Shown here piece after piece: positions 21,814 through 33,428 of a DNA stretch of 64,000 bases. A program made the translations under genes and the position numbers. The notes beneath the pieces are model-generated. The model was not told the DNA's origin. It saw nothing but the letters and a program-made list of their open reading frames with translations, and made no database searches. Numbering within the stretch: position 1 is the stretch's first letter; the number at the start of each line of letters is the position of its first letter. Where the stretch lies: positions 130,232,375-130,296,374 of the forward strand of contig NC_133121.1 of NCBI RefSeq assembly GCF_033568475.1, written 5' to 3'. Source of the DNA: Henckelia pumila (taxonomy: Eukaryota; Streptophyta; Magnoliopsida; Lamiales; Gesneriaceae).

Positions 21814-24132
21814 ATGAGGGGGATGCCCTTACCCTTTGATTTTGAGGGGCCGGGGGTGTTAGATTTGGAGCGGGTTGTGGAGAAAAGAGGTTTTTTTACT
21901 GATTGTGGCACGCTTTCGTTTGATTTTTTCAAGAAAAATTGTTTCTTGGATAGTTGTTTTGTTGAGCCCACGTCTGTCCTGGATTCTGCAAGGATTTCTA
22001 GCCGCCCCACGTCTTCCTCAACCCTGTCTTCTTCTTTCTGCGGCGGTGGTGGCGGTGCCGCGTCTACCGACACGGCGGGGGTGGCGGCGGTTTCGGACAC
22101 CAACCCATCTCCCAGGTGGCAGCAAGATTCGACTACTGCCACCAGCTCCAATGTCGGACGACTTGATTCCGAGCTCCTCCCTGTTCCGACGTCTCTTGGG
22201 ACCGGAATCTCCTGCGGCGGCGGTGGGGTGAACGCGGAGAAATGTGCTATGGAGGATTGGGAGAGTGTGCTGTCGGAGTCTGTCGCCGTTTCTCCGACTC
22301 AAGAACAGTCCATTCTCCGGATGATCATGGGGGATGCGGAGGATCCTGGAATGGGAAATCTGAACAAGGTTCTTCAATTCAGCGGTGGTGGCAGTTCAGC
22401 CGCGGCGGAGTTTGAGTTCAGTGCGGGGTTTGGGGCTGTGGATCAAAGCTTTGGCGGTGACCAATTTGGCGCACATTTTATGCCCGCATTTCAAAATTTC
22501 CCCAACAGTAATAGATCCAATGCCGAAAATTTTGTTTTCGCTTCAAATGTCCCTAGCAATTACAAGTTTCCTCCTAACTCGAAAAATCTTGTGCATCCTT
22601 CTTCAATATCCAACAATCTGGGAGCCGTTGGTCTGCATCATCAAGCTACATTTGATTCTTGTGCAGAAATGAAGCCTCCCGTTTTCAATCCCCAGCTGAT
22701 GATGAACCAGCACCAAATTCAGCAATCACAGAACCCCTCGTTTTACTTACCTCTAGCCTTTGCACAACACCAAGAACAGAATCTTTTTGTGGCTCCTCAG
22801 GCGAAAAGGCTCAACACGGGTACTATTTGCGGTGGCCTCGATCCCCGTGGCCAGATATTGAAAGGTTCTTATGAGGATACAGGGCAACAAGAGTTGTTCA
22901 TTAGTAGACAGCAGGCAATTCCTCCTCATCAGCTTCAACTACTTCCCCAATATCTGCAACAGAGGCCCATGGGTTCAGGGCAGAAGCCGAAAATCGGCGG
23001 CGGGGATGAACCAGGGCATTGCCTCCAGCAACAACAGCAGGCAATAATCGACCAGCTGTACAAGGCGGCGGAGCTGGTCCAGACGGGGAATCCTGTACTC
23101 GCGCAAGAGATATTGGCGCGGCTCAATCACCAGTTCTCTCCCATTGAGAAGCCTTTTCATAGGGCTGCTTTTTATTGCAAGGAGGCATTGCAATTGCTCC
23201 TCCAAACTAACAACAATCTTGACCTGTGTCCCACCACTTCTTCCCCATTTAGTCTCATTTTCAAGATTGGTGCATATAAGGCCTTCTCTGAGATTTCACC
23301 CCTAGTACAATTTACCCATTTTACTTGCAACCAAGCCCTCCTAGAAGCCTTTGACGGATTCCATAGGATTCATATTGTGGATTTTGATATTGGGTATGGT
23401 GGACAATGGGCCTCTCTCATTCAGGAGCTAGCACTAAGGAACGAGGGCACACCTTCATTGAAAATCACTGTACTTGCCTCGCCCTCGACTCATGATCAGA
23501 TAGAGCTTGGACTCACTAGGGAAAATCTCGTCCAGTTTGCTAGTGAAATGAATCTAGCATTTGAATTTGAGGTTATGAGCATCGATGCTTTAAATTCCGG
23601 TTCATGGTCTCAGTGTTGGCGCACATCCGATGGTGAAGTGGTTGCTGTGAATCTCCCCGTTGGTTCCCTTGTCAATTACCAGTTACCGGTTCCTTTAGTC
23701 CTGCACTTTGTGAAACAATTGTCTCCAAGAATTGTTGTCTCCGTGGACCGAGGATGTGACAGAACCGATCTTTCATTTGCCAACCATATGATCCACGCCC
23801 TTCAATCGTATTCCAATCTGCTCGAGTCGCTGGATGCAGTTAACATGAACTCGGACGCCATGCAAAAGATCGAGAGGTTTTTCATCCATCCGGGGATTGA
23901 AAAGGTTGTCACGAGTCGATTTCGTTATCCTGAAAAGACGCAGCATTGGAGGACTATGTTTCTATCAGCCGGCTTTTCCCCAGTGACATTTAGCAATTTC
24001 ACCGAATCACAAGCTGAATGCCTCTTAAAGAAGACCCCCATACGAGGATTCCAGGTAGAAAAGAGGCAGTCGTCGCTCGTCCTATGTTGGCAAAGGAAGG
24101 AGTTGATCTCTGCTTCGGCCTGGAGCTGCTAA
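21814..24132 (+). CDS. GRAS transcription regulator, HAM/SCL6-SCL22-SCL27 clade
   Basis: HAM-type GRAS proteins are nuclear regulators that keep shoot and root meristem cells undifferentiated and are controlled by miR171. This intact single exon encodes 772 residues. The N-terminus MRGMPLPFDFEGPGVLDLE matches the conserved HAM start; an in-frame TAA lies directly before the ATG. The first ~390 residues are low-complexity (Gly, Gln, Ser runs). The GRAS domain covers about 395-772: first leucine-rich region around 405-460, VHIID-type motif HIVDFD at 520-525 followed by IGYGGQW, and the C-terminal SAW region with HWRTMFLSAGF and a final SAWSC. The miR171 site lies inside the coding sequence. Large frames on the other strand are shadows. 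Confidence 0.95.
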   Translation: MRGMPLPFDFEGPGVLDLERVVEKRGFFTDCGTLSFDFFKKNCFLDSCFVEPTSVLDSARISSRPTSSSTLSSSFCGGGGGAASTDTAGVAAVSDTNPSPRWQQDSTTATSSNVGRLDSELLPVPTSLGTGISCGGGGVNAEKCAMEDWESVLSESVAVSPTQEQSILRMIMGDAEDPGMGNLNKVLQFSGGGSSAAAEFEFSAGFGAVDQSFGGDQFGAHFMPAFQNFPNSNRSNAENFVFASNVPSNYKFPPNSKNLVHPSSISNNLGAVGLHHQATFDSCAEMKPPVFNPQLMMNQHQIQQSQNPSFYLPLAFAQHQEQNLFVAPQAKRLNTGTICGGLDPRGQILKGSYEDTGQQELFISRQQAIPPHQLQLLPQYLQQRPMGSGQKPKIGGGDEPGHCLQQQQQAIIDQLYKAAELVQTGNPVLAQEILARLNHQFSPIEKPFHRAAFYCKEALQLLLQTNNNLDLCPTTSSPFSLIFKIGAYKAFSEISPLVQFTHFTCNQALLEAFDGFHRIHIVDFDIGYGGQWASLIQELALRNEGTPSLKITVLASPSTHDQIELGLTRENLVQFASEMNLAFEFEVMSIDALNSGSWSQCWRTSDGEVVAVNLPVGSLVNYQLPVPLVLHFVKQLSPRIVVSVDRGCDRTDLSFANHMIHALQSYSNLLESLDAVNMNSDAMQKIERFFIHPGIEKVVTSRFRYPEKTQHWRTMFLSAGFSPVTFSNFTESQAECLLKKTPIRGFQVEKRQSSLVLCWQRKELISASAWSC
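23109..23129 (+). promoter_or_regulatory. miR171 target site
   Basis: These 21 nt are, from memory of the miR171a sequence, a full-length perfect complement of it; the core reads TATTGGCGCGGCTCAATC. The site encodes ILARLNH at about residues 432-438, the position where miR171 cuts other HAM transcripts. Confidence 0.95.
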
Positions 24133-27100
24133 TGCTGATTCCTAATTCAGCTTCACGAAGAAGGCGACTTCCGAGCCGGAAACTCACTACTTCTGACCCA
24201 CTGAACTTTAATGAATTTTCTTGCCTGAGTTTCTGCATAACTAATTCACTCTGTGGCTTAGGCAGATTGTTCCCAACTTTCGGAAAGAAAGAGGTACATT
24301 TTAGTACGTGATGTTCTAATATTATAGCTCTGTTATTCAGTTTATTGTGTTGGCTTTTTTGTTGGATTTTAACTTAACCATACACTGGACAGTATATTTA
24401 TGAAAACCAGGAATCGAAATAACCAAATAATTTAACCCTTTGAATGAAATGTATTGTAGAACACATACATTGTTGAAAACATGGCAATATCATATCAGCA
24501 CAGAAAAATCTTGATTTTTTAGCCTGTTCCCTGAAATTTTTGTGGTTGATTATGAAAGTTAGCATGAATTCTATGCAAAAATTTTGAATGATGTTGGATC
24601 TGCAGTGGGATTGCTCTGTCTCTTTCAGTAATAATGAAATCATGTATTTTAATGACTTTTATTACATAATAATAATTATAGTATTGGTTTTGCGGCTTTT
24701 CATGATGTTTTGGAGTGTGTTTTTTTAATGAATCAATGGGCGTTTGATTGAATGGCAGTAGTTGTATGTATGTATTATAATGACGTAGTTAAGGGTCAAT
24801 TAGTTTTATAATTTCTGTCCTAATCAAATCACATGGGGCCTCGTGATTAGTTCACCCTCTTTTCATTTCCTTGGTTATTATTCTATTCTTTACTTTAATG
24901 GCCCTTTTTTTAATCAAAACAAAATAAAATAAAATAAAAATCCATAATTTTGCGAGATTAAGATTTTTTTGGAGTACAACTTTGACATAGACAGATTACT
25001 TGGGTATAACTAGAATTGAAATATGATTTCTCGACTTCCTAATCTTGAGTTTAAATTGAAATATTTGGATATTTTTTTAAAAAAATTCAAATGAATATCA
25101 TCTTCTTTATTGTGGAAAACGATTTCAACTTGAAAATGATCATTTTGTGGATGACTATAGGTCGTCGGGCTTGGGTTCGATTAATAAACTTGTCTCCAAC
25201 TCAAAACAATAATATGATAGTTTTGTTTTAGTCAACGCATCAATTAATTTAATTAATTGATTTTGGTAGTGATAATTGCACCTTGAAGATCCATTGCACC
25301 AGGAATTTTAAGAGCTTAAACTGCGTTTGGATCGATATGATTTTAGATTTAAAAAATCGAAATAGTTTTTCTTTTTTTACGACGTGAGAAATCGCAGTTG
25401 CTATTTTTTTGTGTGCAATTGGTAAACTCTTGGATTAACAAAATGTATGCAAACTATACTAGATAGGTAAACTATATTAGGCTAACTATGTGTGACCGAC
25501 GAGTACAAAAAGATGTTGGTAGAGAAAATTAAACTTTTTGACCTCTGATCAAATACTCGTTTACTTCACCAATTAGGATACCTTTTGGAAAGACAGTTGA
25601 AATAATTGTTGTTTGATTTTTTTATTTTATATTTTACTTTATTGAAACACGAATCTTTCCCTTGTGTGTGGTATTTGCAAACTACAAATCAAGAAAAAAA
25701 TTGGGCAAACTATTCTTGAGAGAGCTTGTAGGAAGCAATTCTCAGCGTTTGTTAAATTTTTTTTATAAAATTTTAAATTTTTGTTAACGAAAAAGCTGAG
25801 AAGTGCTTTTAAGAAACTCTCCCAAACATTATCTGAACAACAAACTACGGTATACCTTGTATTTCATGCTCTCGAGTATTGACCAAATTTATTCAGCTTC
25901 ATTTGGACGGAAAACTTTCAAATTCTTGAATTTTACTATATATAGATGTTTTTGTATTGTTTAGAAAAATAATATCATAAACTTTAAATTCTATCACTTT
26001 CATATTTATATAGTACTTCTGTTAATTATGATGAATTTCAAGTTCACTCAATTATGATATCATTTGAAACCTATATAAAACCTATCATACTTTGTGTAAA
26101 TAAGTAAATGGATTTAATATTTGATTTATTATTTTATTATGAATAATAAGCTATAATCAAAATCTATGAATTTAAAATTCTTCCAACTCGATGCCTATGA
26201 GAATTGGCTAATTTAACTTTTAAAATTTTCAGCCATATACATTCTACGAGAAACACACTAGAAATCGATTTTATAGTGATAGTAATAATAATGATGATGA
26301 TGAAAATAATAAAAAACAATAAAGAGTTGAATGACAAGTATTATAAATATATATATACTTACTTAAACATGGAGAATACTAAAGGGGACCGAGTTTATAT
26401 ATTAAATTCTTTTAATTAAACATAATAAATTCGAAAGAACACACTTGCTGAATTAACTCATTACATAACAAACATGGATTGGAGAACCTACGAATTTTCG
26501 AAAAACTTGGCACAAAAGATTCAGTTAGTTGAGTATTTTTTTTTTTAAAAAAAAAATTAATATTTAATTTGAGCATGGTCGTTATTTTCAGGTGCTAAAC
26601 AGTTACCCTAAACTAAATTATATCGTGGCATGCGACCTATTGATGATCTACTATAAGGTCAATATTAGTTAAGATTCCAAAAAATAATAAAAAAAATATA
26701 TATATTTAAAGTTTTTTGGAAAAAAATTTATTCTCATATTAGTGGTTGTGTACATTGTATTTGTCACAAAGAGGTGCAATTGGAATTAAAATAGTAATGT
26801 AGTACTAAACAAGGCAACCAAATTGAATGATTGACAGCCATTAATGATACTTGATGTCGACACATACAAAATTGACAAGGTCCAAAAACTAAAAGCAATT
26901 GAGATATACATTGGAAGGAATTTTACTTTTATTTAAAAATATATAACTTTCAAGAAAGGAGAAATTGTCCAAGCTTCAAAAGTTTCCGGTCAATATAAAT
27001 TGGACAAATTTGGTTCAGTACACGTTAGCATAAGAGTAGTATCTTAATATAAAATCATAATATTTAAAATTGATTTAGACATGTGATGCCTATAAAATTG

Positions 27101-28810
27101 TAACTAGATCATTTTATTTTTGATTTATGAAAATTTACACTTAGATATTATCTCCCTCAAATTTAAAAATTATTTAAAAGGAAACAAGTTTACATGAAAC
27201 CGCTGAGTTCCCAAATGTGGCACAAATTATGACAAAGTCATTGTCAAGTTGGCACAAATGGATGTGAATTGTGAAGGAAGAAATTAAGTCTAAAACCGGG
27301 GTGATTTTTTATGCTACATCTTCTGGATTGATATTGGTATTTTTTTGTTTTAAATTCAGGTGTTCACGTGAATATTAGGTATAAAATATATCGAAAGTAA
27401 TACTTCTGTTGTACTGTAGAAGAATAATGTTAAAGGTACAACAGATTTCATGTACAACGATATTTACAATAATTATATCGTGAAATTTTGCAATTTACCC
27501 GAGATTTTGCATTTAATGTATCCTGAGATTTTAATAAATTAATTTTTTTTTGATTTTTTTGTGTTATAAAATATGGTGTATAAATTTCATTGTACTTATA
27601 ACATTACTCATTGTAGAATGAACACGAGTAGAGATATATAGATATGCATAAATTGAAAGTAGATTCTAAAGGAGGGCACTAAATGTAAGTAAGTGTCATA
27701 TAGTTATTGAGGAGCACTAAAAGGGGACGCTTTATTAAAAAAGAAGACCACCCCTTCGATGCATGGAAAGTATGCAACTTTCTCGTTAAGGAATTTGGAA
27801 AGTAGACGGCCACTTTTGTGATGCATAAGCCTCCTCCTACGAGTGTGGGAGATTTGGGCTTTCTTTTCTTTTTTCTTTTTTTTTTTTTTACAAAAGAAAA
27901 TTCAGATTTGCTCCAACAATCCATAAATCTTTGCCAGCTTTTGTCTTGTACTAAGATATTATTGTTATTACACACAACATTATGTTTTTCCTAAAGGAGA
28001 AGCTAGAGGTGTGAATTAGTGGTCGTGTACATGCATGCATATATACATGCTTAAAATCTAATAATTGATTGAACAATATATATATCCTCATAGTCATGAA
28101 CTCATGCATATATAAATATGCATATATATGTTAAATCATTGAACTTGGAGTTAACTCACCCCAAAAGTTAGTTCAAGAAGAGAGAATTGAACTTGGATCT
28201 AATCAATATATATATCCTCCTAGCAATTTTATCCAACCTATGTGGGACATTTCAAAAATATATCAACTCTATATGAATGCGGAATATGAATGCATATACA
28301 TACGGTATATCTATATGTGATTGTGCACACGTATGTATGTGTGTATATATATTGTTTTAAGATTTGTGTCTTCAAAAATCTCTATTATAGACACTTGTGA
28401 AAAAGATCAAGAGCCGTACGAGCATCCAAGGCAAATGGGCAGCACAAAGTAAAGAGGAAAAAGGGTGGTTATATGGTAATTTGTGTTACGTACACGGGTG
28501 TGAGTGCATGTGAGTGTGCCAAGAAACCAAATCTCCTCCCCTCTCTTTATATCTAACCAAAATAATGTTATTTTCCAGATCCTTGAACGGGACAAGCTGC
28601 CCATTCAATCGCAGAAAATTGAATGAGTATGATGGCTTTAATATATATATATATATATATTTAAATTTAGAATTTTAGAAAGAAATGAGAAAAAGTGGCA
28701 TGGCCCCATGCAATATATAAAACGTAACTTTTTGTTTAAAATTACTTGCACGTACGTACCCGCTTGTAAACAACGCATTCCTTCCTTCCCACACAAATTT
28801 ATTTTTGTTT

Positions 28811-28847
<37 letters not shown>

Positions 28848-29120
28848 TATATAGCAATCCCAAAAGTTAGCACTTATATGAATTGTCAACAAGTCACTTG
28901 TTGTAGGACCCTCGATTAATAGCTACAAAAAACATGTACACTCTCATCGGTCTTTTTCACATCCAATTCCTACGACCATTCATGATACATTGGTGTGGGA
29001 TTCGTTATGGTTTATTTTTACACGAAATTAAAATTATGAAAGTAAATATAACAACAAAACACAGCAGAACGCACAACATCGAAGTGATCTTCTTATCTAG
29101 CCGGCCGATACAAATTACAA
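24133..29120. other. Long AT-rich intergenic stretch
   Basis: After the GRAS 3' UTR nothing convincing was found in about 5 kb. It holds (TA)n tracts at about 28640-28661 and 28817-28844, poly-T runs, and short frames of AT-rich composition. 25313-26180 has pieces of the kind AACTGCGTTTGGATCG and CATTTGGACGG that may be worn MITE ends. No exon with family resemblance was recognised on either strand. Confidence 0.45.
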
Positions 29121-29269
29121 TCTAATATTCTAATATATCTTAAAAATGGAGAGTTTAATTGTGTATTGTCTATATTGTCCTTAGGTTTATTTATTATTTT
29201 AAATTAGTTTTCATTTATCGTGTGTTATATTGACAATGATGTCCTTTAATTGATTGTTTTTATTTTTGG

Positions 29270-29545
29270 CAAACTCATTATTTCAATTATAAATGATCAT
29301 AAAAATTAATTGTCCAAAAATATTTTTGGCAAACTCATTGTTTCAATTTTAAATTATCTTAAAAATTAATTGTCCAAAAATATTGTTAAATTTGTTCATA
29401 AAATATAAAAGGCACACACAAGAAATTGTTATTTTTATTTTCAACTTAGTTTTTATGTTTCAATTTTTTATAAAATTTAAAAGGCACACAAAAGAAATCG
29501 TTATTTTTTTTTTCAATTTAGTTTTATGTTTCAATTTTTTGAAAT
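29270..29545. repeat. Two short tandem duplications inside the Helitron candidate
   Basis: A block of about 66 bp containing TTTTTGGCAAACTCATT and AAAATTAATTGTCCAAAAAT occurs twice (about 29270-29400). It is followed by a second duplicated block of about 78 bp containing AAAAGGCACACA and TTTTATGTTTCAATTTTTT (about 29400-29545). Confidence 0.7.
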
Positions 29546-30189
29546 AGGTATGTTTTGCTTTGTATCTATTATTTTAATTTTCTCTTCTTAATTTCTTTTC
29601 TTCTTATTACTTAAAAAATTAAAATTATAAATTAATTATAATATATCTTATAACATAGGTAACTGCTACAAAAAAAAAATTAAAAATATTGTTATCAAAT
29701 CAAAGTTAGTTTGTCGTGTATTAATATTTCTCAAAATAAAAAAAACAAATTAGATAAAATTAATTTTAATATTTATTATATTAAAAAATTATTTTATTAA
29801 TCACAGGAGAATATATCATAAAATATAAAATTATATCTTTTTTAATACTAAATTTTAAGAAATTTTTTCTTTTATTCCAAAATTTAATAAAATTTTGGTA
29901 ATAAAATATTTTAAAATTCCAATATTATATATATATATTATATAGTAAAATATTGTGACGATATTTTAAAATATTAAAATTTTTGAAAAGTTTAATTGTT
30001 GAAAATTGAAATATAAAATAAAATTTTTGTAAGTGAATTTTTTAAAGGCAATATTTATTATTTAAGAAATGATATTATAAAATCAATTTTGTCTAATATT
30101 AAGTTAAATAAGGAATGTGAGTGTTATTGACAGTTTTGGAGTATAATAAAACACTCCTTTGATTTATTGTGTATGTTAATTTTTTATTT

Positions 30190-31420
30190 ATTTAATCTTA
30201 TATGTCTTAAAAAGAAAGAGTTTAATTGTGTATTATCTATATTGTCCTTGAGTTTATTTTATTGATTTAAATTAGTCTTCAATTGGCATTTGATTTATTG
30301 TGTGTGTTATATTTTTATTGAAGTGTTTAATTTGTTTTTTCCAAATGGTGAAATTAATTGATGACATCAACATATTTCGAGGTTCCAGAATGGAGAATTT
30401 GTTGGATAGTACGTAAAACGTCGATGTATTTGTTATGACTAATCTTTTATTCTCAATATTATGCGTTATATATAATAATTTTCTAATATATCTTACAAAT
30501 GAAGAGTTTAATTGTGTATTTTTATATTGTCATTGGGTTTAATTTATTGCCTTAAATTAGTTTTCTAATATATCTTAAAATGAGAGAGTTTAATTGTGTA
30601 TTGTTACTATTGTCTATATTCTCCTTGGATTTATTTTATTGCTTTAAATTGCCTTCGATTTGCATTTGATTTATTGTGCATGTGTGTTAAATTTTTATTT
30701 AAGTGTTTAATTTGTTTTCTCCAAATGGCGAAAATGGATGACATCAACATATTTCGAGGTTCAAGAATGGAGAATTTTTTGGACAATAAAATGTCGACGT
30801 ATTTGTTATAAATTATCTTTTATTCTCAATAAATGTGTTATATTTAATAATTTTTTAATATATATCTTAAAAAAGAAGAGTTTAATTGTTTATTGTCGAT
30901 ATTATCCTTGGGTTTAATTTATTTCCTTAAATTAGTCTTCAATTTGCATTTGATTTATTGTACAAGTGTGTTAACTTTTATTTAAGTTTTTAATTTATTT
31001 TCTTTAAATGGCGAAAATGAATGACATCAACATATAAGAATGGAGATTTTGTTGGACAGCGAAACGTCGACATATTTGTTATTACTAATATTTTATTCTT
31101 AATATTATGTGTTATATATAATAATTTTAGAATATATCTTAAAAAAGAAAATTTTAATTGTGTATTGTTTATATTGTCATTGAGTTTAATTTATTTCTTT
31201 AAATTAGTTTTTATTTTGCATTTGATTTATTGTGTATGTAAAATTTTTGTTTAAGTGTTTAATTTATTTCTTCAAATGACGAAAATGGATGACATTACAT
31301 ATTTCGAGGTTCAAGAATGGATAATTTGTTGGACAATAAAACATCGACGTATTTGTTATGACTAATCTTTTATTTTCAATATTATATGTTATATATAATA
31401 ATTTTCAATTTGTGTTAAAT
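30190..31420. repeat. Tandem array of about 270-380 bp units
   Basis: Four to five diverged units are visible. Each carries the order AATATATCTTAAAAA..AGAGTTTAATTGTGTAT, ATTTGATTTATTGTG, then GATGACATCAACATATTTCG..AATGGAGAATTTGTTGGA and ACGTATTTGTTATGACTAAT. The GATGACATCAACATATT anchor recurs at about 30360, 30737, 31019 and 31289. The first part of the unit also resembles the Helitron 5' end. Spacing is too long and too variable for a CRISPR-like structure, and no conserved reading frame runs through the units. Confidence 0.75.
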
Positions 31421-31552
31421 TAAGTTTTTGTTTTGCTTTTCGTGTCTATGGTTGATATTCTCATTTATATTATGTGTTTTTATACTTGTATCTTTTTTTG
31501 TCAGCTTTTCAAAGAGATTACATCAAAATGGTCTATAAATCAAGGATCCTGG

Positions 31553-33414
31553 TGTTGGAAAACTGGCGAGTTCCCAGACCAATTGCGATTGATACCCGGT
31601 GCAGCGGAAGTTTAAAAATTTTTCATGGAACGTTTCCATGGTATGGGTATCAACCGTTCATGATTGAATTACGTGTGTGTAAAATTTAAATAACAATTAA
31701 ATAAATTTTACCTCAAATCTCGCAACGAGATTAATGGACACCAACAGAACAATTCTGCTCTTGTTGTCTCTCCCTGGAACCGATGAACGCCTTCAATCAG
31801 GTCCACGAACAGAGGTTTAATCCCTCTGATAGATTGCACTAGAAAATCTATCAGAAGTTTTCTGCGAAGAGAATACACGAATTTGATTCGTTATTCCTTA
31901 CTGCGATTCAAAATCACAGACCGGAATTTTCTCTGACAGAGTAGGGAGGGGGCGGCCAAAAAACGTTTTGAGAGGCTAGGGTTTTCGAAAAATTGCTCTC
32001 AAAATAATGACCTGTTGTGTGTAATTTCTGTACTGAAATAACTTATTTATAATGCAGGCCACTAACACCTTAGGGCCCATTAGTCATAAGCTGGGGCCCG
32101 ACAAGCAAAGCCCGCTCGTTCAGAAATTAATATAAAATTCATCGTGACTCCGATTGATGAAACGATTTCACCAATGTGCACAGAAACCATTTCTGCACGT
32201 TTTAAAGTCAAAATAAATTTTCCTGAATCCGAATTCAGTGGTTTCCAAAAATGTCCATCCCTATGTCATTTTAGGAAATCCTACTCCCTTACTCTTATTT
32301 TAAGAAGTCCAACTCCTTAGTTCATTAAATTTAACTCTTTAAATTTAACTATCTCAACGGGGATTAAAACTCCATTACACTGTGTGACCCTCAATGGTTC
32401 AGGGATACAGCTAGCCGTGGGCTCACAACTCCTTGTGACTCGGAACAACACTTTCCGACTTGCCCAACGAATCATGGTAAAGCGCCTAGCAACATCGCCC
32501 CATGATTCCCTAGGTATCACTGATAGTGCCTACAAGAACCAGTAGATTTTGGTTAGCGTACAGTACGGTCCCTTCATCCATATATCCCGATCGAATCAAC
32601 AACCATTGGTATATCGAGAGTCGCTCAAGATTCGATAACTATGCAATGCATCTTGAAGATCAAATTAGTGACATCGCATGTGCTACTAAGAAACCATTTC
32701 TTAAATCACATCAAGTACTCTGGCCAGAGATTTGTCACACTAATATCTCCTCAGATCGCATAGGATATCCACACTCGCAAGTATGTGGTGAATCCTTGAC
32801 AACAATGCATTGACTCCTATATGTGTCGTAACTGTACCCAATCTCGACACCTGATGACCCCCTCAGAGTCGGTAAACGAGTCAAAGCACAGTACTAGCAT
32901 ATAGAGTCTCCATGATGTTTCAAGTCGTAAGGACTAATGGTGTACAACCAAAACCGCGGACTTTATCCACTCGATAAGTGATAACCACTTGGAAAGTCCG
33001 GATAGGGTAGTTCGACTATTCATCCTATGAATATCCATTTGCATGCTTCGAACATCTCCATGTTCCCTACCAATGAAACGTGGTACTCCGCATCGCAAAT
33101 GCTAGTCTCAAACTCGAGCGATCCTTATCCTTATTATCGGACGGCTCAATCGACTAGGAACGGTTTTAGAATATACAGTGACTATAAGATGTATTTCATG
33201 ATAGACATCTCCATGTTCTACCACATCTTACATACACTATAGTATATTCAAGGTCTTTATCAAAACAACAATAGTATATCACAATATAACAATATGAAGT
33301 AATATAAAGTCATTGCCATAAAAGTGTAAATAATATTAAACAAAAGATTGTTTATACAAAGAGTCAACAAAGCCCATAGCCACACAGTTGGCTCACTGGG
33401 CACCCACTCTTACA
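31553..33414 (-). repeat. Copia 3' LTR
   Basis: 1862 bp, bounded by TGTTGG and CTTACA on the plus strand. Every segment compared with the other LTR was identical except one C/T difference near 31773. Small frames inside it recur exactly in the other LTR and are not genes. Confidence 0.95.
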
Positions 33415-33428
33415 ATCTCCCACTTGCC
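33415..33428 (-). other. Copia polypurine tract
   Basis: On the minus strand the sequence immediately before the 3' LTR reads CAAGTGGGAGAT, a purine-rich stretch at the expected plus-strand priming position. Confidence 0.75.

Noticed and set aside
21567-22377. Large frames (up to 194 residues) opposite the GRAS gene
   Set aside because: They mirror the GC-rich, low-complexity N-terminal coding region and show no family features.
30190-31420. Tandem repeats considered as a CRISPR-like array
   Set aside because: Units are 270-380 bp, diverged, irregular in spacing, and in a plant Helitron context.
32317-33242. Frames of 67, 95 and 71 residues, repeated exactly at 40078-41003
   Set aside because: They lie in the two LTRs of the copia element and are not genes.
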